A DNA stretch of 64,000 bases from Paenibacillus sp. FSL W8-0186 (GCF_037969765.1 NZ_CP150207.1:3651001-3715000), one strand, 5' to 3'. Positions 1 through 8,887 are shown, counted from the first letter of the stretch. The notes: generated by a model not told the origin, from the letters alone. Numbers and translations are program-made.

Positions 1-74
1 CCAATTCTTTCTGCAAACTGCCGTTGAATATAAGTGTTTTTATTTGGTTCCGAATTTATTGTTTGTTCAGTCAT
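1..74 (-). CDS. Partial N-terminus, probable LL-diaminopimelate aminotransferase
   Basis: Only the first 24 codons lie in the window; the frame runs off the left edge. The visible protein starts MTEQTINSEPN and continues NTYIQRQFAERIG. An AAGGAG Shine-Dalgarno lies at 85-90, giving 10 nt spacing to the ATG at 74; an in-frame ATG at 80 is only 4 nt away and less likely. The YIQxQFAERIGG-like opening resembles LL-diaminopimelate aminotransferase (DapL) of Paenibacillus-type bacteria, as I remember it. A lysine/mDAP role would fit the DNPR-type MurE in this window, but identification from 24 residues is tentative. Confidence 0.4.
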   Translation of the reverse strand, partial: MTEQTINSEPNKNTYIQRQFAERI

Positions 75-188
75 GTTCATCCATCTCCTTCATCGGTCTA
101 TCGTTATATGATGCTTGAAGCCCGACGGCCATGGAATGGATAAATCGAGTTATCGTTTGCATTTTTTGCCCGTATAGGCGATGCAGAA

Positions 189-246
189 CAAAAAAAACCT
201 TCTGACTTAAATCGGGCCCGCAAGCCTGATTTCTTGTCAAAAGGTG
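189..246 (-). terminator. Rho-independent terminator after rluD
   Basis: On the minus strand a 10-bp stem (ACCTTTTGAC with GTCAGAAGGT, one G-U) encloses a smaller inner hairpin and is followed by a run of eight T. It lies just past the rluD stop and before the next gene, so it probably ends the lspA-rluD transcript. Confidence 0.8.
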
Positions 247-297
247 TGGATGTTATGAATATATGTTCAGCCGCTTTAAGCCGTATTCGGCGGCAAT

Positions 298-1245
298 TTA
301 GCGGCTTCGCAGCGAATGAAGCAAATCCATCATGTCCGCTGGCAGCGGAGCCGTAAATTCCTTATATTCGCTCGTAGAGGGATGTACAAATCCAAGAACT
401 GCCGCATGAAGTGCTTGTCCATTGAATTTCGGTCCTTTGCTTCGCCCGTACATCGGATCGCCTACCAGCGGATGGCCGATAAACTTCATATGCACGCGAA
501 TTTGATGAGTTCTCCCAGTCTCCAGCTTCAGCTCCAGCAGCGTATAATCCCCAAAGCGCTCCATAACATGGAAATGGGTCACCGCATGCTTGCTGTTGCG
601 ATCGATGACGGTGTACATTTTACGGTCATGAGGGTCACGTCCGATGGGAGCATCCACGGTGCCCTGATCATGGCTCAGATTGCCATGAACGAGCGCCAAG
701 TATCTCCGTGTCACCGAATGCTCCTTCAGCTGAGCCGCCAGCGAAGCATGGGATTTGTCGTTTTTCGCCGCCATGATCAGTCCTGATGTGTCCTTGTCAA
801 TCCGATGGACAATCCCCGGGCGCAGCTCGCCATTAATGCCTGACAAATCCTTGCAATGCGCCATCAGCGCATTGACTAGTGTACCGGAAGAATGCCCGGG
901 AGCAGGATGGACGACCATTCCCCGCGGTTTGTTGACAACGATGACATCGCTGTCTTCATAGTAAATATCCAGCGGGATATCTTCCGGGACAATTTCTACG
1001 GACTCTGCCTCAGGGATTGTCAGCGTAATGCGGTCTCCTGCCGCGAGCTTGTAATTGGTCTTTACAGCTGTACCGTTAACCAGCACGGCTCCTTCTTCAA
1101 TCCAAATTTGGATTTGCGTACGCGAGGTATCCTCGCCGAGCTGCTCCTTCACGAATTTATCGACGCGCACCTTGGCTGCCGCTTCGTCAATCAGCCATTC
1201 CATTTCGTTATCCTCTGTATTTTCGTAAGATGTCAATTCATTCAT
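298..1245 (-). CDS. rluD: RluD-family 23S rRNA pseudouridine synthase (YlyB type)
   Basis: This enzyme isomerises uridines to pseudouridine in large-subunit rRNA in the cytoplasm. The 315-residue protein has an N-terminal S4 RNA-binding domain (about residues 16-75) and an RluA-type catalytic domain. The HRIDKDTSG motif carries the catalytic Asp150, and GRTHQIRVH is present near residue 240. Length is typical of the family. The start codon overlaps the lspA stop by four bases (ATGA), with AGAGGA upstream, so the two genes are translationally coupled. B. subtilis has the same lspA-ylyB pair. The exact target uridines cannot be read from sequence. Confidence 0.95.
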   Translation of the reverse strand: MNELTSYENTEDNEMEWLIDEAAAKVRVDKFVKEQLGEDTSRTQIQIWIEEGAVLVNGTAVKTNYKLAAGDRITLTIPEAESVEIVPEDIPLDIYYEDSDVIVVNKPRGMVVHPAPGHSSGTLVNALMAHCKDLSGINGELRPGIVHRIDKDTSGLIMAAKNDKSHASLAAQLKEHSVTRRYLALVHGNLSHDQGTVDAPIGRDPHDRKMYTVIDRNSKHAVTHFHVMERFGDYTLLELKLETGRTHQIRVHMKFIGHPLVGDPMYGRSKGPKFNGQALHAAVLGFVHPSTSEYKEFTAPLPADMMDLLHSLRSR

Positions 1246-1739
1246 GTCTTATCCTCTTGCTCAGCCACAACAGCCGAGGCCTGCTTCTCCCGCTTCATTT
1301 CCAGGAACGAGTCCAGCACGATCATCCCGAAGCCGATCACAATCGAGGAATCAGCCACGTTAAAAATCGGGAACGTATAGCTACCGAAATTGAACTGCAG
1401 GAAATCGACAACTTCCCCGGTGAGCAGCCGATCCAGGAAATTGCCCAGCGTTCCGCCTAAAACGAGCGAAAGCGCGACAGGCAGCAATTTGTTGGAGGAC
1501 TTTTTCACTTTTTGCAAATACCAAATAACGCCGATTACGACGATGACCGTGAATATGATAAAAAACCAGCGCTGGTTCTCCAAAATTCCAAAAGCCGCGC
1601 CACGGTTGCGATGCGAAGTGATCAGAAAGAAGTCTCCGATAATGGGAATTTGCTCCCCAATGGCCATACGCGTAGCTATCAAATACTTCGTACCCTGATC
1701 AACCAGGAAAATAATTAACGCTATCAAAAAATATATCAT
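1242..1739 (-). CDS. lspA: Lipoprotein signal peptidase (signal peptidase II)
   Basis: LspA is the membrane aspartyl protease that cuts lipoprotein signal peptides before the lipidated Cys, acting on exported lipoproteins such as OppA here. The 165-residue protein has four hydrophobic segments. The two catalytic Asp motifs are visible: GGTLGNFLDR (Asp103) and FNVADSSI (Asp130). A GAGGTGA Shine-Dalgarno lies 9 nt before the ATG. It overlaps rluD by four bases. Upstream is a 200-nt gap shared with the divergent ylyA-like gene. Confidence 0.97.
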   Translation of the reverse strand: MIYFLIALIIFLVDQGTKYLIATRMAIGEQIPIIGDFFLITSHRNRGAAFGILENQRWFFIIFTVIVVIGVIWYLQKVKKSSNKLLPVALSLVLGGTLGNFLDRLLTGEVVDFLQFNFGSYTFPIFNVADSSIVIGFGMIVLDSFLEMKREKQASAVVAEQEDKT

Positions 1740-1948
1740 GCGGCAAAGTCACCTCGTTTTTCATTTCCCCCGCATCAGCCGGCGGTAGGATTAACCACAT
1801 GCAAGCCCTGTATATTGTAGCACAGCAGGAATTAAGTCGTCCATGTAAGATAGTATTTTCCGTAGGTAAATCGTCGTACTTTGACGCAAAATAAAGCTAT
1901 GAACAATGCCCATGCGACTATTCGGGCCGAAAGGAGACCTGACCTTAT

Positions 1949-2686
1949 ATGCCTCATCTTACCAAGCAGCTCCTCGCGGAGCTTGAAGCCCAGCTGCGCT
2001 CCGAGCAGCAGTCCATCGAAACCAAGCTGTCCGCCAATGACCATTACGGCTTAGAGGGGAGCGTCCGCGACAATACAAGCGAGCTTAGCACGATTGACAA
2101 TCACCCTGGCGATATCGGGACAGAAGTGTTCGAACGCGGTAAAGACGTGGCTCTCACCAATCATGATGAGTTGCGGCTAACCCGCGTAAAGGACGCACTG
2201 GATCGGATGGCTGCAGGAAGCTACGGCTACTGCTTAACCTGCGACCAGCCGATTGATATCGAGCGGCTAAAAGCTCTGCCCGAGACGGCTTACTGCAAGG
2301 AACACAGTCCACAGTCCAAGGTATCAAGGGACCGGCCTGTAGAAGAGCTAGTTCTGTATCCGCCGTTCGGCCGAACGAGCCTGGATGAGCGCGCCGACGA
2401 GACCGAGTTTGACGGCGAGGACGCCTGGCAGATCGTCGAAAGCTACGGTACCTCGAACTCTCCAGCCATGGCGGAGGAGGACGAAGTCGATGATTACAAT
2501 GATATGGAAATTGAAGCCAGCAACGAACTAGACGGATTCGTCGAACCGTACGAAAGCTTTGTTGCTACAGATATTTACGGCCGCAACGTCGTTTTTTACC
2601 GCAATGGCCAATACCGTAAGCATATGAGCGCCACGCAACATCTGGATAGCGAGGATTCGCTTGGCGACGGACCGAACAATTACTGA
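1949..2686 (+). CDS. ylyA: YlyA/YteA-type TraR/DksA zinc-finger protein
   Basis: A 245-residue DksA/TraR-like protein. The N-terminal third is helical and charged. A zinc finger follows with Cys95, Cys98, Cys116 and His119, so the last ligand is His where the usual C4 form has Cys. The C-terminal 120 residues are acidic. Members of this family bind RNA polymerase through the secondary channel, and the yteA subfamily is linked to sporulation; no target can be named here. B. subtilis ylyA sits beside lspA and ileS, which supports the name, but here the gene is inverted relative to its neighbours. AAGGAG lies 12 nt before the ATG. Confidence 0.8.
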   Translation: MPHLTKQLLAELEAQLRSEQQSIETKLSANDHYGLEGSVRDNTSELSTIDNHPGDIGTEVFERGKDVALTNHDELRLTRVKDALDRMAAGSYGYCLTCDQPIDIERLKALPETAYCKEHSPQSKVSRDRPVEELVLYPPFGRTSLDERADETEFDGEDAWQIVESYGTSNSPAMAEEDEVDDYNDMEIEASNELDGFVEPYESFVATDIYGRNVVFYRNGQYRKHMSATQHLDSEDSLGDGPNNY

Positions 2687-2704
2687 TCCCGATTACTGAA
2701 TTGG

Positions 2705-3049
2705 CTAAAATGTTTTAAGCTCCAGCTGGCGCTGTACGATCCGGACGATATCGGCGATATAATCCCCGATAATCGGCAGATTGAGCGCCCCCAGGATTTG
2801 CAGAATATAAATGATCGTAGCTGCAAAAAAAGTGAACCCGATCGCAATTCCGACGCCCCTGGCCATACCGGCCAGAACGTTGCGCCAGATGAGGCTCCAT
2901 GGATGGTACAACAGCTCGGCATACTCAATGATCCGGGATTGCTCGAGCTGCTGCGCCCATCTCAGAGTCATGTCGTACATGACGTTTACTTTCTCTTCTG
3001 CTGTATCAGATAATTTATCATGGCCTGCTTCCGGTTTCTGCTGAGTCAT
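2705..3049 (-). CDS. DUF5665-type small membrane protein
   Basis: A 114-residue protein if it starts at the ATG at 3049; a longer frame upstream would need a TTG and has no good ribosome site. It has a soluble N-terminal half (about residues 1-60), then a glycine-rich transmembrane segment (ARGVGIAIGFTFFAATIIY), then a short NLPIIGDYIADIVRIVQ helix. That ending is typical of DUF5665 proteins, which are widespread in Bacillales and have no known function. The gene is convergent with the ylyA-like gene, their stops 18 nt apart, and lies downstream of ileS past a hairpin. Confidence 0.75.
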   Translation of the reverse strand: MTQQKPEAGHDKLSDTAEEKVNVMYDMTLRWAQQLEQSRIIEYAELLYHPWSLIWRNVLAGMARGVGIAIGFTFFAATIIYILQILGALNLPIIGDYIADIVRIVQRQLELKTF

Positions 3050-3107
3050 ATGGGCTATCCCATCCTTTACTGAAGGCGGCGCTAAGAAGCCAATTAGTTG
3101 AATTGAA

Positions 3108-3162
3108 CGCAAACGAGCCAGGCTCCCTTGAATAAGGGAATAACCTGAGCTCGTTTGCGCTT
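3108..3162 (-). terminator. Hairpin downstream of ileS
   Basis: On the minus strand CGCAAACGAGC, then CAGG, pairs with CCTG and GCTCGTTTGCG around an inner CCCTT/AAGGG hairpin. The tail is T-rich but has no clean T-run. It probably ends or attenuates ileS transcription before the DUF5665 gene. Confidence 0.6.
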
Positions 3163-3207
3163 GGGTTCTAGATATTATGACCTTCAGTCAGGGCTGCCAT
3201 ACAGCGA

Positions 3208-6200
3208 TTAGCCCTTGATTTGGATTCCGATCTTCTTCGTGCCGAGATCCGCGATTTCAGCTTCGCCTTCTAGCTTGCCAAACGTTACATCTGTGATCAG
3301 GACGTTATCGCGGAGCACCTGTTCAAATGCCTCGATCGCGGCTTTCAGCTCATCGTCTACATCGAGAACCAGATGCACTCGCTTCTCAATCGGCAGATCC
3401 AGCTTCTTGCGGGTATCCTGAACGGCCCGAACGACCTCGCGCACCCAGCCCTCCTGCTCAAGCTCCGGCGTAATATCGGTGTTCAGTGCTACCGTAATGC
3501 CATAGCCTGATGCGGAAGCAAAGCCAGGCTTCGCCTGCTTGTCGATCAGCAGCTCATCCGACGTAATTTGCAGCTCTTCCCCTTCTGGAGAAGTAACATG
3601 GATTACTCCGCTTTCTACTGCCCGGCGGGTATCCTCTGGGGGCATTCCTTTTAGGAAGCCTTGCAGGAATCCTACGTTTTTGCCGTATTTCTTACCAGCG
3701 ACTTTCAGGTTCAGCTTCAGTGTAAAATCGACGAATCCGCTGTCGCTTGTCTCCAGTTCAATTTGCTTGACGTTAATCTCGTCCTTGATAATTCCCTCGT
3801 ATTCGCTCACCGCAAAATCATGATCCATCGAGACGATCAGGCTCGTCAGCGGCTGGCGTGTTTTGATTCCGGTCTCATTCCGCACGTTGCGGGCCAGTTC
3901 GACGATCTGACGCGCTGCCTCCATATCCTGCTCCAGCTTCTCGTCGATCAGCGCTTCGTCAGCCTTCGGATAATCATCCAAATGCACGCTCTCGCCACCG
4001 CCAAGATTCGTATAAATATCCTCTGCCAATAGCGGCGTGTATGGAGCCATCAGTTTGGAAAGCGTCAGCAGCACGTTGATTAGGGTCTGATATGCGGATA
4101 CTTTATCCTCTCCGAGACCGCTGCCCCAGAAACGGTCGCGCGAACGGCGGATATACCAGTTGCTCAGCTCATCGATAAAGCCTTCGATCGCTTTGGCCGG
4201 GTTCAGGAAATCGTTCACGGCAAGCCCTTTGCTTACAACCTGGATCAAGCTATTCAGTCTGGATAGAATCCAGCGGTCCAGCTTGCTCTTCGAAGGGCGG
4301 AATTCATGCTCCTCCGGCTTGAATCCGTCGATTGCCGCATATAGCGTCAAGAAAGAGTGCGTGTTCACCAGCGTGTCCACGACCTTGGATTTCGCCTCAG
4401 CCACGATGCCCTTCGAGAATCGCTTGCTGTTCCATGGCGCGCTGTCGGACAGCAAGGCCCACCGGAAAGCATCCGCTCCGAATTCATTGATAATATCCCA
4501 AGGATCGATGACATTCCCTTTGGATTTAGACATCTTCTGTCCATTCTCGTCAAGAATATGCCCTGTCGAAATGACTGCCTTATAAGGTGCCTTGCCATTA
4601 AAGAGCGTCGATACAGCAAGCAAGCTGTAGAACCAGCCGCGCGTCTGGTCGATCCCTTCGCAAATCATATCGGCCGGGTACTGCTCCTCGAATACTTTTT
4701 GATCACCGAACGGGTAATGATACTGGGCGAACGGCATCGAGCCGCTATCGAACCAGACGTCGATTACCTCGGATGTGCGCTCCATGATTCCGCCGTCGCA
4801 GTGCGGGCAATGGAGCTTCACCTCATCCACGTAAGGCTTGTGCAGCTCAAGATCCTCGGATACATGACCAACGGCATGATCACGCAAATCCTTATGGCTC
4901 GAAGGAGCGTATTCGCCCTTACAGGAGCTGCACACCCAGACATTCAGCGGGGTGCCCCAATAACGGTTGCGGCTGATGTTCCAATCAACCAGATCCTCGA
5001 GGAACTTGCCAAAGCGGCCTTCGCGGATATGACCTGGATACCATTGCACATTATTGTTGTTGGCGATGAGCTGATCCTTGACCGCGGTCGTCTCAATAAA
5101 CCAGCTCTCCATCGCATAGTAGAGCAGCGGCGATTTACAGCGCCAGCAGAATGGATAGCTGTGCTCGTATTTTTCTTTAGAATACAGCAGTCCTCGTTCC
5201 GAGAGCCATTTGACGATGTCGAGATCGCAGTCCTTCACGAAGCGGCCAGCAAATTCTGTCACCTCGTCCGTATAGCGTCCTTGCGAGTTGACGACGCTGA
5301 CGAATTCTACCTTATTCTCGCGGCACACTCTATAGTCGTCTTCGCCATGAGCAGGGGCCATATGAACGATCCCTGTACCGCTCGCATCCGTGACGAAGTC
5401 TGCGCCAAGTATGACGAGTCCGTTCTCCGGCGAAACGTAGTTAAATGGCGGAGTATAGGATTTGCCAACAAGCTCGGCTCCCGTTAACGTGGACAAGATC
5501 TCGAATTCGCCTTTGAGCACGTCGTCCGCCAGATTTTTGGCAACGATATATACGCCGTCGTCCTGCTTCGCACGAACGTATTCCAATTCCGGATTTACGG
5601 CAAGGGCCACGTGCGAAGGCAGCGTCCAAGGCGTCGTCGTCCAGGCAAGCACATATTCGCCGCTGTCCTTAAGTTTGAACTTCGCCGTAGCGCTCAAATC
5701 CTTGACGTCTTCATAGCCTTGAGCAACCTCATGGGAGCTGAGCGTCGTTTGGCAGCACGGGCAGTACGGGCTTACGCGATGACCGCGGTACAGCAGCCCC
5801 TTCTGGTGAATGGTGGACAAAATATTCCACACGCTTTCGATATATGAATTTTGCAAGGTGATATACGGATTATCGAGATCAGTCCAGTAGGCGATCCCTT
5901 CCGTCAATTCACGCCATTGCTTCTCGTATTCGAACACGCTATCCTTACACTTCTTCACGAACTTCTCGACACCGTATTTCTCGATTTCCTGCTTGCCAGA
6001 AATACCGAGCTGCTTCTCGACGCCAAGCTCAACCGGCAATCCGTGTGTATCCCAGCCGGCTTTGCGGACCACGCGGTAGCCGTTCATCGTCTGATAACGG
6101 CCGATAAAGTCCTTGATTACACGGCCTAGAACGTGGCCGATATGCGGAGCGCCGTTTGCGGTAGGCGGACCTTCATAGAATACATAGTTCGGGCGGCCTT

Positions 6201-6303
6201 CACGGTTTTCCATGCTGCGTTTGAACGTATTTTCCTGCTTCCATTTGGCCAGGATACGCTGATCGCGGGCGCGCGCTGGTTCTTTGACATCTACTTTTCT
6301 CAT
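3208..6303 (-). CDS. ileS: Isoleucyl-tRNA synthetase, IleRS2 (eukaryote-like) type
   Basis: Charges tRNA-Ile in the cytoplasm. The 1031-residue class I enzyme has PHIGH at residues 53-57 and KMSKS near residue 591, with a CP1 editing domain between them. There is no C-terminal CxxC/CxRC zinc finger as in the IleRS1 of E. coli and B. subtilis, and the overall text resembles the IleRS2 group. The ATG at 6303 has GAAAGGAAG 10 nt upstream; a TTG seven codons earlier is rejected. A T-box leader with an AUC specifier precedes it. IleRS2 enzymes are known for reduced sensitivity to pseudomonic acid (mupirocin). The HIGH motif is canonical here, so the hyper-resistant variant is not indicated. Confidence 0.96.
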   Translation of the reverse strand: MRKVDVKEPARARDQRILAKWKQENTFKRSMENREGRPNYVFYEGPPTANGAPHIGHVLGRVIKDFIGRYQTMNGYRVVRKAGWDTHGLPVELGVEKQLGISGKQEIEKYGVEKFVKKCKDSVFEYEKQWRELTEGIAYWTDLDNPYITLQNSYIESVWNILSTIHQKGLLYRGHRVSPYCPCCQTTLSSHEVAQGYEDVKDLSATAKFKLKDSGEYVLAWTTTPWTLPSHVALAVNPELEYVRAKQDDGVYIVAKNLADDVLKGEFEILSTLTGAELVGKSYTPPFNYVSPENGLVILGADFVTDASGTGIVHMAPAHGEDDYRVCRENKVEFVSVVNSQGRYTDEVTEFAGRFVKDCDLDIVKWLSERGLLYSKEKYEHSYPFCWRCKSPLLYYAMESWFIETTAVKDQLIANNNNVQWYPGHIREGRFGKFLEDLVDWNISRNRYWGTPLNVWVCSSCKGEYAPSSHKDLRDHAVGHVSEDLELHKPYVDEVKLHCPHCDGGIMERTSEVIDVWFDSGSMPFAQYHYPFGDQKVFEEQYPADMICEGIDQTRGWFYSLLAVSTLFNGKAPYKAVISTGHILDENGQKMSKSKGNVIDPWDIINEFGADAFRWALLSDSAPWNSKRFSKGIVAEAKSKVVDTLVNTHSFLTLYAAIDGFKPEEHEFRPSKSKLDRWILSRLNSLIQVVSKGLAVNDFLNPAKAIEGFIDELSNWYIRRSRDRFWGSGLGEDKVSAYQTLINVLLTLSKLMAPYTPLLAEDIYTNLGGGESVHLDDYPKADEALIDEKLEQDMEAARQIVELARNVRNETGIKTRQPLTSLIVSMDHDFAVSEYEGIIKDEINVKQIELETSDSGFVDFTLKLNLKVAGKKYGKNVGFLQGFLKGMPPEDTRRAVESGVIHVTSPEGEELQITSDELLIDKQAKPGFASASGYGITVALNTDITPELEQEGWVREVVRAVQDTRKKLDLPIEKRVHLVLDVDDELKAAIEAFEQVLRDNVLITDVTFGKLEGEAEIADLGTKKIGIQIKG

Positions 6304-6374
6304 TTTGTAGCGACTTCCTTTCAATGCATATTATTAGCTTTAAAATCTAACAGGCTGCAGCAACCTCTACAGGC

Positions 6375-6690
6375 AACAAAAAAAGCCCCGCCCCAAAAGG
6401 GACGAGACTCTTATCTCGCGTTACCACCCTTGTTCCATACTGCATCCCCTCCGGAACGCTCCGGCTCGGACAGCATGGCACTCTGATCCCATACGCTTCA
6501 TATGGGGCCGGTATAACGGCCGGCAGCCGGATATAGCTTACGCTTTCCACGGCGGAAATCTCAGCTCATCTTCTCCGGGATGATATTCCGTCTGTGTCTT
6601 GAACGTTGACTCGCAGCAATTCGTCAACTCTCTGAGAACAAAACCACAGCGTACTGGTTCCCATCATCAAATCTATATACACAATTTAAT
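6375..6690 (-). promoter_or_regulatory. T-box riboswitch of ileS (Ile, AUC specifier)
   Basis: This leader senses uncharged tRNA-Ile. Reading the minus strand, a long Stem I ends in a specifier loop GGAATATCATCC, with AUC at 6582-6584 followed by A. The conserved T-box AGGGTGGTAACGCG lies at 6417-6430. A terminator follows at 6378-6408: a 10-bp GC-rich stem, UUUU loop and seven T. Uncharged tRNA would pair with the T-box and favour the antiterminator. It fills most of the 440-nt gap between ileS and divIVA. The 5-prime end at about 6690 is an estimate. Confidence 0.93.
6378..6408 (-). terminator. T-box intrinsic terminator
   Basis: GTCTCGTCCC pairs with GGGCGGGGC over 10 bp (three G-U pairs) around a TTTT loop and is followed by seven T on the minus strand. 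It is the off state of the ileS T-box. Confidence 0.88.
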
Positions 6691-6742
6691 ATGTCTATAG
6701 TTATAACTTATGATGCCCCGCTCTGTCAACAAGGCAGACGTT

Positions 6743-7261
6743 TTAGTAAATCTCCTTAATTTCACGGTCGCGTTCACGGTCGCGATCCTCAAGCCGTTCA
6801 CGGTCTTCAAGCGACTCCCAGCCATCGTGGCTGAGCAGATCGAGCTGGGCCTCGACCAGCGTACGGAACCGGGCGCGATAAATCGAAGCCTGCTTCTTCA
6901 GTTCCTCGACTTCCATCGCGATTTTGCGCGATTTCGCCAGCGATTCATTGACGATCCGATCGGCGTTCTTCTCAGCTTCCTTTACGATGAGCTGCGCTTC
7001 CTTCTTAGCGTTGTTCTTCACTTCATCCGCCGCTTCCTGCGCCACGATGATCGTCTTGCTGAGTGTTTCTTCAATATTTGCAAAATGATCCAACCGCTCC
7101 TGCACGGCCAGCAGCTGGCTCTGGAGCTCCTTATTCTCTCGGATCACGATCTCGTAATCCTTGATCACCTGATCAAGAAATTCATTGACTTCATCTTCAT
7201 CGTAACCGCGAATACGTCTGGAGAATTCTTTATTATGTATATCCAGCGGCGTTAATGGCAT
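6743..7261 (-). CDS. divIVA: DivIVA, polar and septal coiled-coil scaffold
   Basis: DivIVA binds negatively curved membrane at septa and poles, positions Min proteins and helps anchor the chromosome pole in sporulation. The 172-residue protein starts MPLTPLDIHNKEFSRRIRGY, the classic membrane-binding N-domain with Phe and basic residues, then YDEDEVNEFLDQV and a long coiled coil, ending in a very charged RER/DRD-rich tail. The ATG at 7261 has AGGAGG 8 nt upstream; a GTG three codons earlier overlaps that site and is rejected. It is the last gene of the ylm run before the ileS T-box. Confidence 0.97.
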   Translation of the reverse strand: MPLTPLDIHNKEFSRRIRGYDEDEVNEFLDQVIKDYEIVIRENKELQSQLLAVQERLDHFANIEETLSKTIIVAQEAADEVKNNAKKEAQLIVKEAEKNADRIVNESLAKSRKIAMEVEELKKQASIYRARFRTLVEAQLDLLSHDGWESLEDRERLEDRDRERDREIKEIY

Positions 7262-7365
7262 GTTGCGCACCTCCTAGAAAATTCGAAGCTTCTGTTAAAT
7301 AGAAGCATTACAGCACAAGTGTTGTTGTTAAATTCGACAGGAATCCCCGAACTCCTGCAAAGCCT

Positions 7366-8148
7366 TCACACAAATTTACCAATTCGGACACGGTGTCTGC
7401 CCTTTTTCGTCATGCCGTCCGCCTCCAACACCTTGAATCTGCCGAATCCTTGGAGCGCTACAATGTCGCCTGGTTTTAACGGTTTGGACGGATCCTCCTC
7501 CGTCTTCCAGTTCACCCGGCAGCGGCCCGCCCTGATTGGCACGACGATTTTGCTCCGGCTCAAACGGAACACGTCGCTTGCGACCCCGTCCAAACGTAAA
7601 GAAGCCACCGTGATATCCAGCGGCTCCAGCACAGCGTCTGCCGTTCTAAGCGCCTCGAGTCCCAGCACCTCGGTCGCCACGCTCACCCGGTGCACCTGGC
7701 GCAAATTCATATCCAAAAAGGCGGAGATTTCCTCGGCCACAATGACATGGCATCCGTCTTCGCGGACATGAATGTCGCCGATTTTATCCCTTTTGAGCCC
7801 GAGCCCCAAAATGGCTCCCAAATAATCGCCGTGCTGAAGCGAAGCCAGTTTCTGGTCATCCGACGTGATGCTGAGCACCTTCATGTTCATCGGCTCCGCC
7901 TCAATTTCCCGGTAATCGGGTGCGATCAGCGCCCGCTTCCGTTCCGCCTCCGGGAACCCGCCATCCAACCGGATACGGACATCGGCATGGCGATTCGCCA
8001 GGCTCTCCACGATGTGGCAATGCCGCGGGTCAAGGAAGTCGCTCAATTTCGCTTCATGATAATCCCCTGCATTCACAACCCACTCCCAGGCCCGGTCAAC
8101 GAACGGGCGCTCTTCCGGGAGAAAATGTTCATGGATGTTAGACCGCAT
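7366..8148 (-). CDS. ylmH: YlmH, S4-domain RNA-binding protein
   Basis: A 260-residue protein of the YlmH family, with an N-terminal domain seen only in this family and a C-terminal S4 RNA-binding domain (about residues 183-245). YlmH has been linked to cell division in streptococci and more recently to rescue of stalled large ribosomal subunits; both are family knowledge and are not visible here. It lies 9 nt downstream of ylmG and precedes divIVA, the standard Gram-positive order ylmE-sepF-ylmG-ylmH-divIVA. Confidence 0.92.
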   Translation of the reverse strand: MRSNIHEHFLPEERPFVDRAWEWVVNAGDYHEAKLSDFLDPRHCHIVESLANRHADVRIRLDGGFPEAERKRALIAPDYREIEAEPMNMKVLSITSDDQKLASLQHGDYLGAILGLGLKRDKIGDIHVREDGCHVIVAEEISAFLDMNLRQVHRVSVATEVLGLEALRTADAVLEPLDITVASLRLDGVASDVFRLSRSKIVVPIRAGRCRVNWKTEEDPSKPLKPGDIVALQGFGRFKVLEADGMTKKGRHRVRIGKFV

Positions 8149-8157
8149 ACGCTACCG

Positions 8158-8430
8158 TTACCCCAGCACGTAGCTCAGCACGCCAATCAAGCCGAAAACG
8201 GCCATCCGCAGTACGAAAATAGCGACGATCGGCGAAATGTCGATCATACCCATAATCGGCGGAATAAAGCGTCTGAACGGGGCCAAAAAGGGCTCGACCA
8301 CCTTGCCAAGCAGTTCTCCAATAAAGCTCTCACGGGCGTTTGGCACCCATGACATCAAAATATAAATCAAAATCATGTAAAAATATATATCATGCAGCGT
8401 CCAAATCAAGCGATAAATATCAAATCCCAA
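8158..8430 (-). CDS. ylmG: YggT/YlmG-family membrane protein
   Basis: A 90-residue YGGT-family protein with two transmembrane segments flanking a loop containing SWVPNARESFIGELLGKVVEPFLAPFRRFIPP, whose parts match the family signature (SWxP..., the EPxLxPxR motif). The start is a TTG at 8430 with GAGGTGAAGG just upstream; no ATG fits. It sits 7 nt after sepF in the ylm operon. The family is involved in membrane and division-related processes, but its biochemical role is unsettled. Confidence 0.88.
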   Translation of the reverse strand: MGFDIYRLIWTLHDIYFYMILIYILMSWVPNARESFIGELLGKVVEPFLAPFRRFIPPIMGMIDISPIVAIFVLRMAVFGLIGVLSYVLG

Positions 8431-8437
8431 GCTGCCT

Positions 8438-8887
8438 TCACCTCATTCTGTTATATTCGTGTTCTTCGGTCAGAATTTCCGTAATCGAGCCTTGTATTTC
8501 TACCGTATCCGGGGTACAGAGAAATATGTTGCCGCCGATTTTGGAAATGCTGCCGCTGAGCGCATAGATCGTGCCGCTGAGAAAATCAATAATGCGCATC
8601 GCCTGATCGTTGCGGACCCTTTGCAGGTTCACGACGACAGACCGATGCGAGCGCAAATGATCTGCGATTTCCTGCGCCTCATCGTAAGAACGCGGCTCAT
8701 ACAGGATAACCTTCACGTTCTTCTGGGAATGGATACTGACTACATTATTCAACTTCTGATTCCGCCGAGCCTCGAAGCTAGGAGCTTCAAACTCGGCTTC
8801 CTCTTGCTCCTGAAGCTTCTCGCGCTCCACGATTTCTTCTTCTTCCTGAAGGCCCAGAAAATTCATAAACCGATTCATAACTCCCAT
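8438..8887 (-). CDS. sepF: Cell division protein SepF
   Basis: SepF anchors FtsZ to the membrane and bundles FtsZ filaments into rings, partly redundant with FtsA. The 149-residue protein has an amphipathic N-terminal helix (MGVMNRFMNFLGL) that binds membrane, an acidic Glu-rich linker, and the C-terminal SepF/DUF552 domain with VVVNLQRV and IDFLSGTIYALSGSI. The ATG at 8887 shares its A with the TAA stop of ylmE (TAATG), with GGAGGAG 5 nt upstream. A longer upstream frame is rejected because it would lie inside ylmE. Confidence 0.96.
   Translation of the reverse strand: MGVMNRFMNFLGLQEEEEIVEREKLQEQEEAEFEAPSFEARRNQKLNNVVSIHSQKNVKVILYEPRSYDEAQEIADHLRSHRSVVVNLQRVRNDQAMRIIDFLSGTIYALSGSISKIGGNIFLCTPDTVEIQGSITEILTEEHEYNRMR

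Noticed and set aside
4357..5487. A 376-codon open frame on the plus strand
   Set aside because: It is antisense to ileS, whose motifs and length are fully normal.
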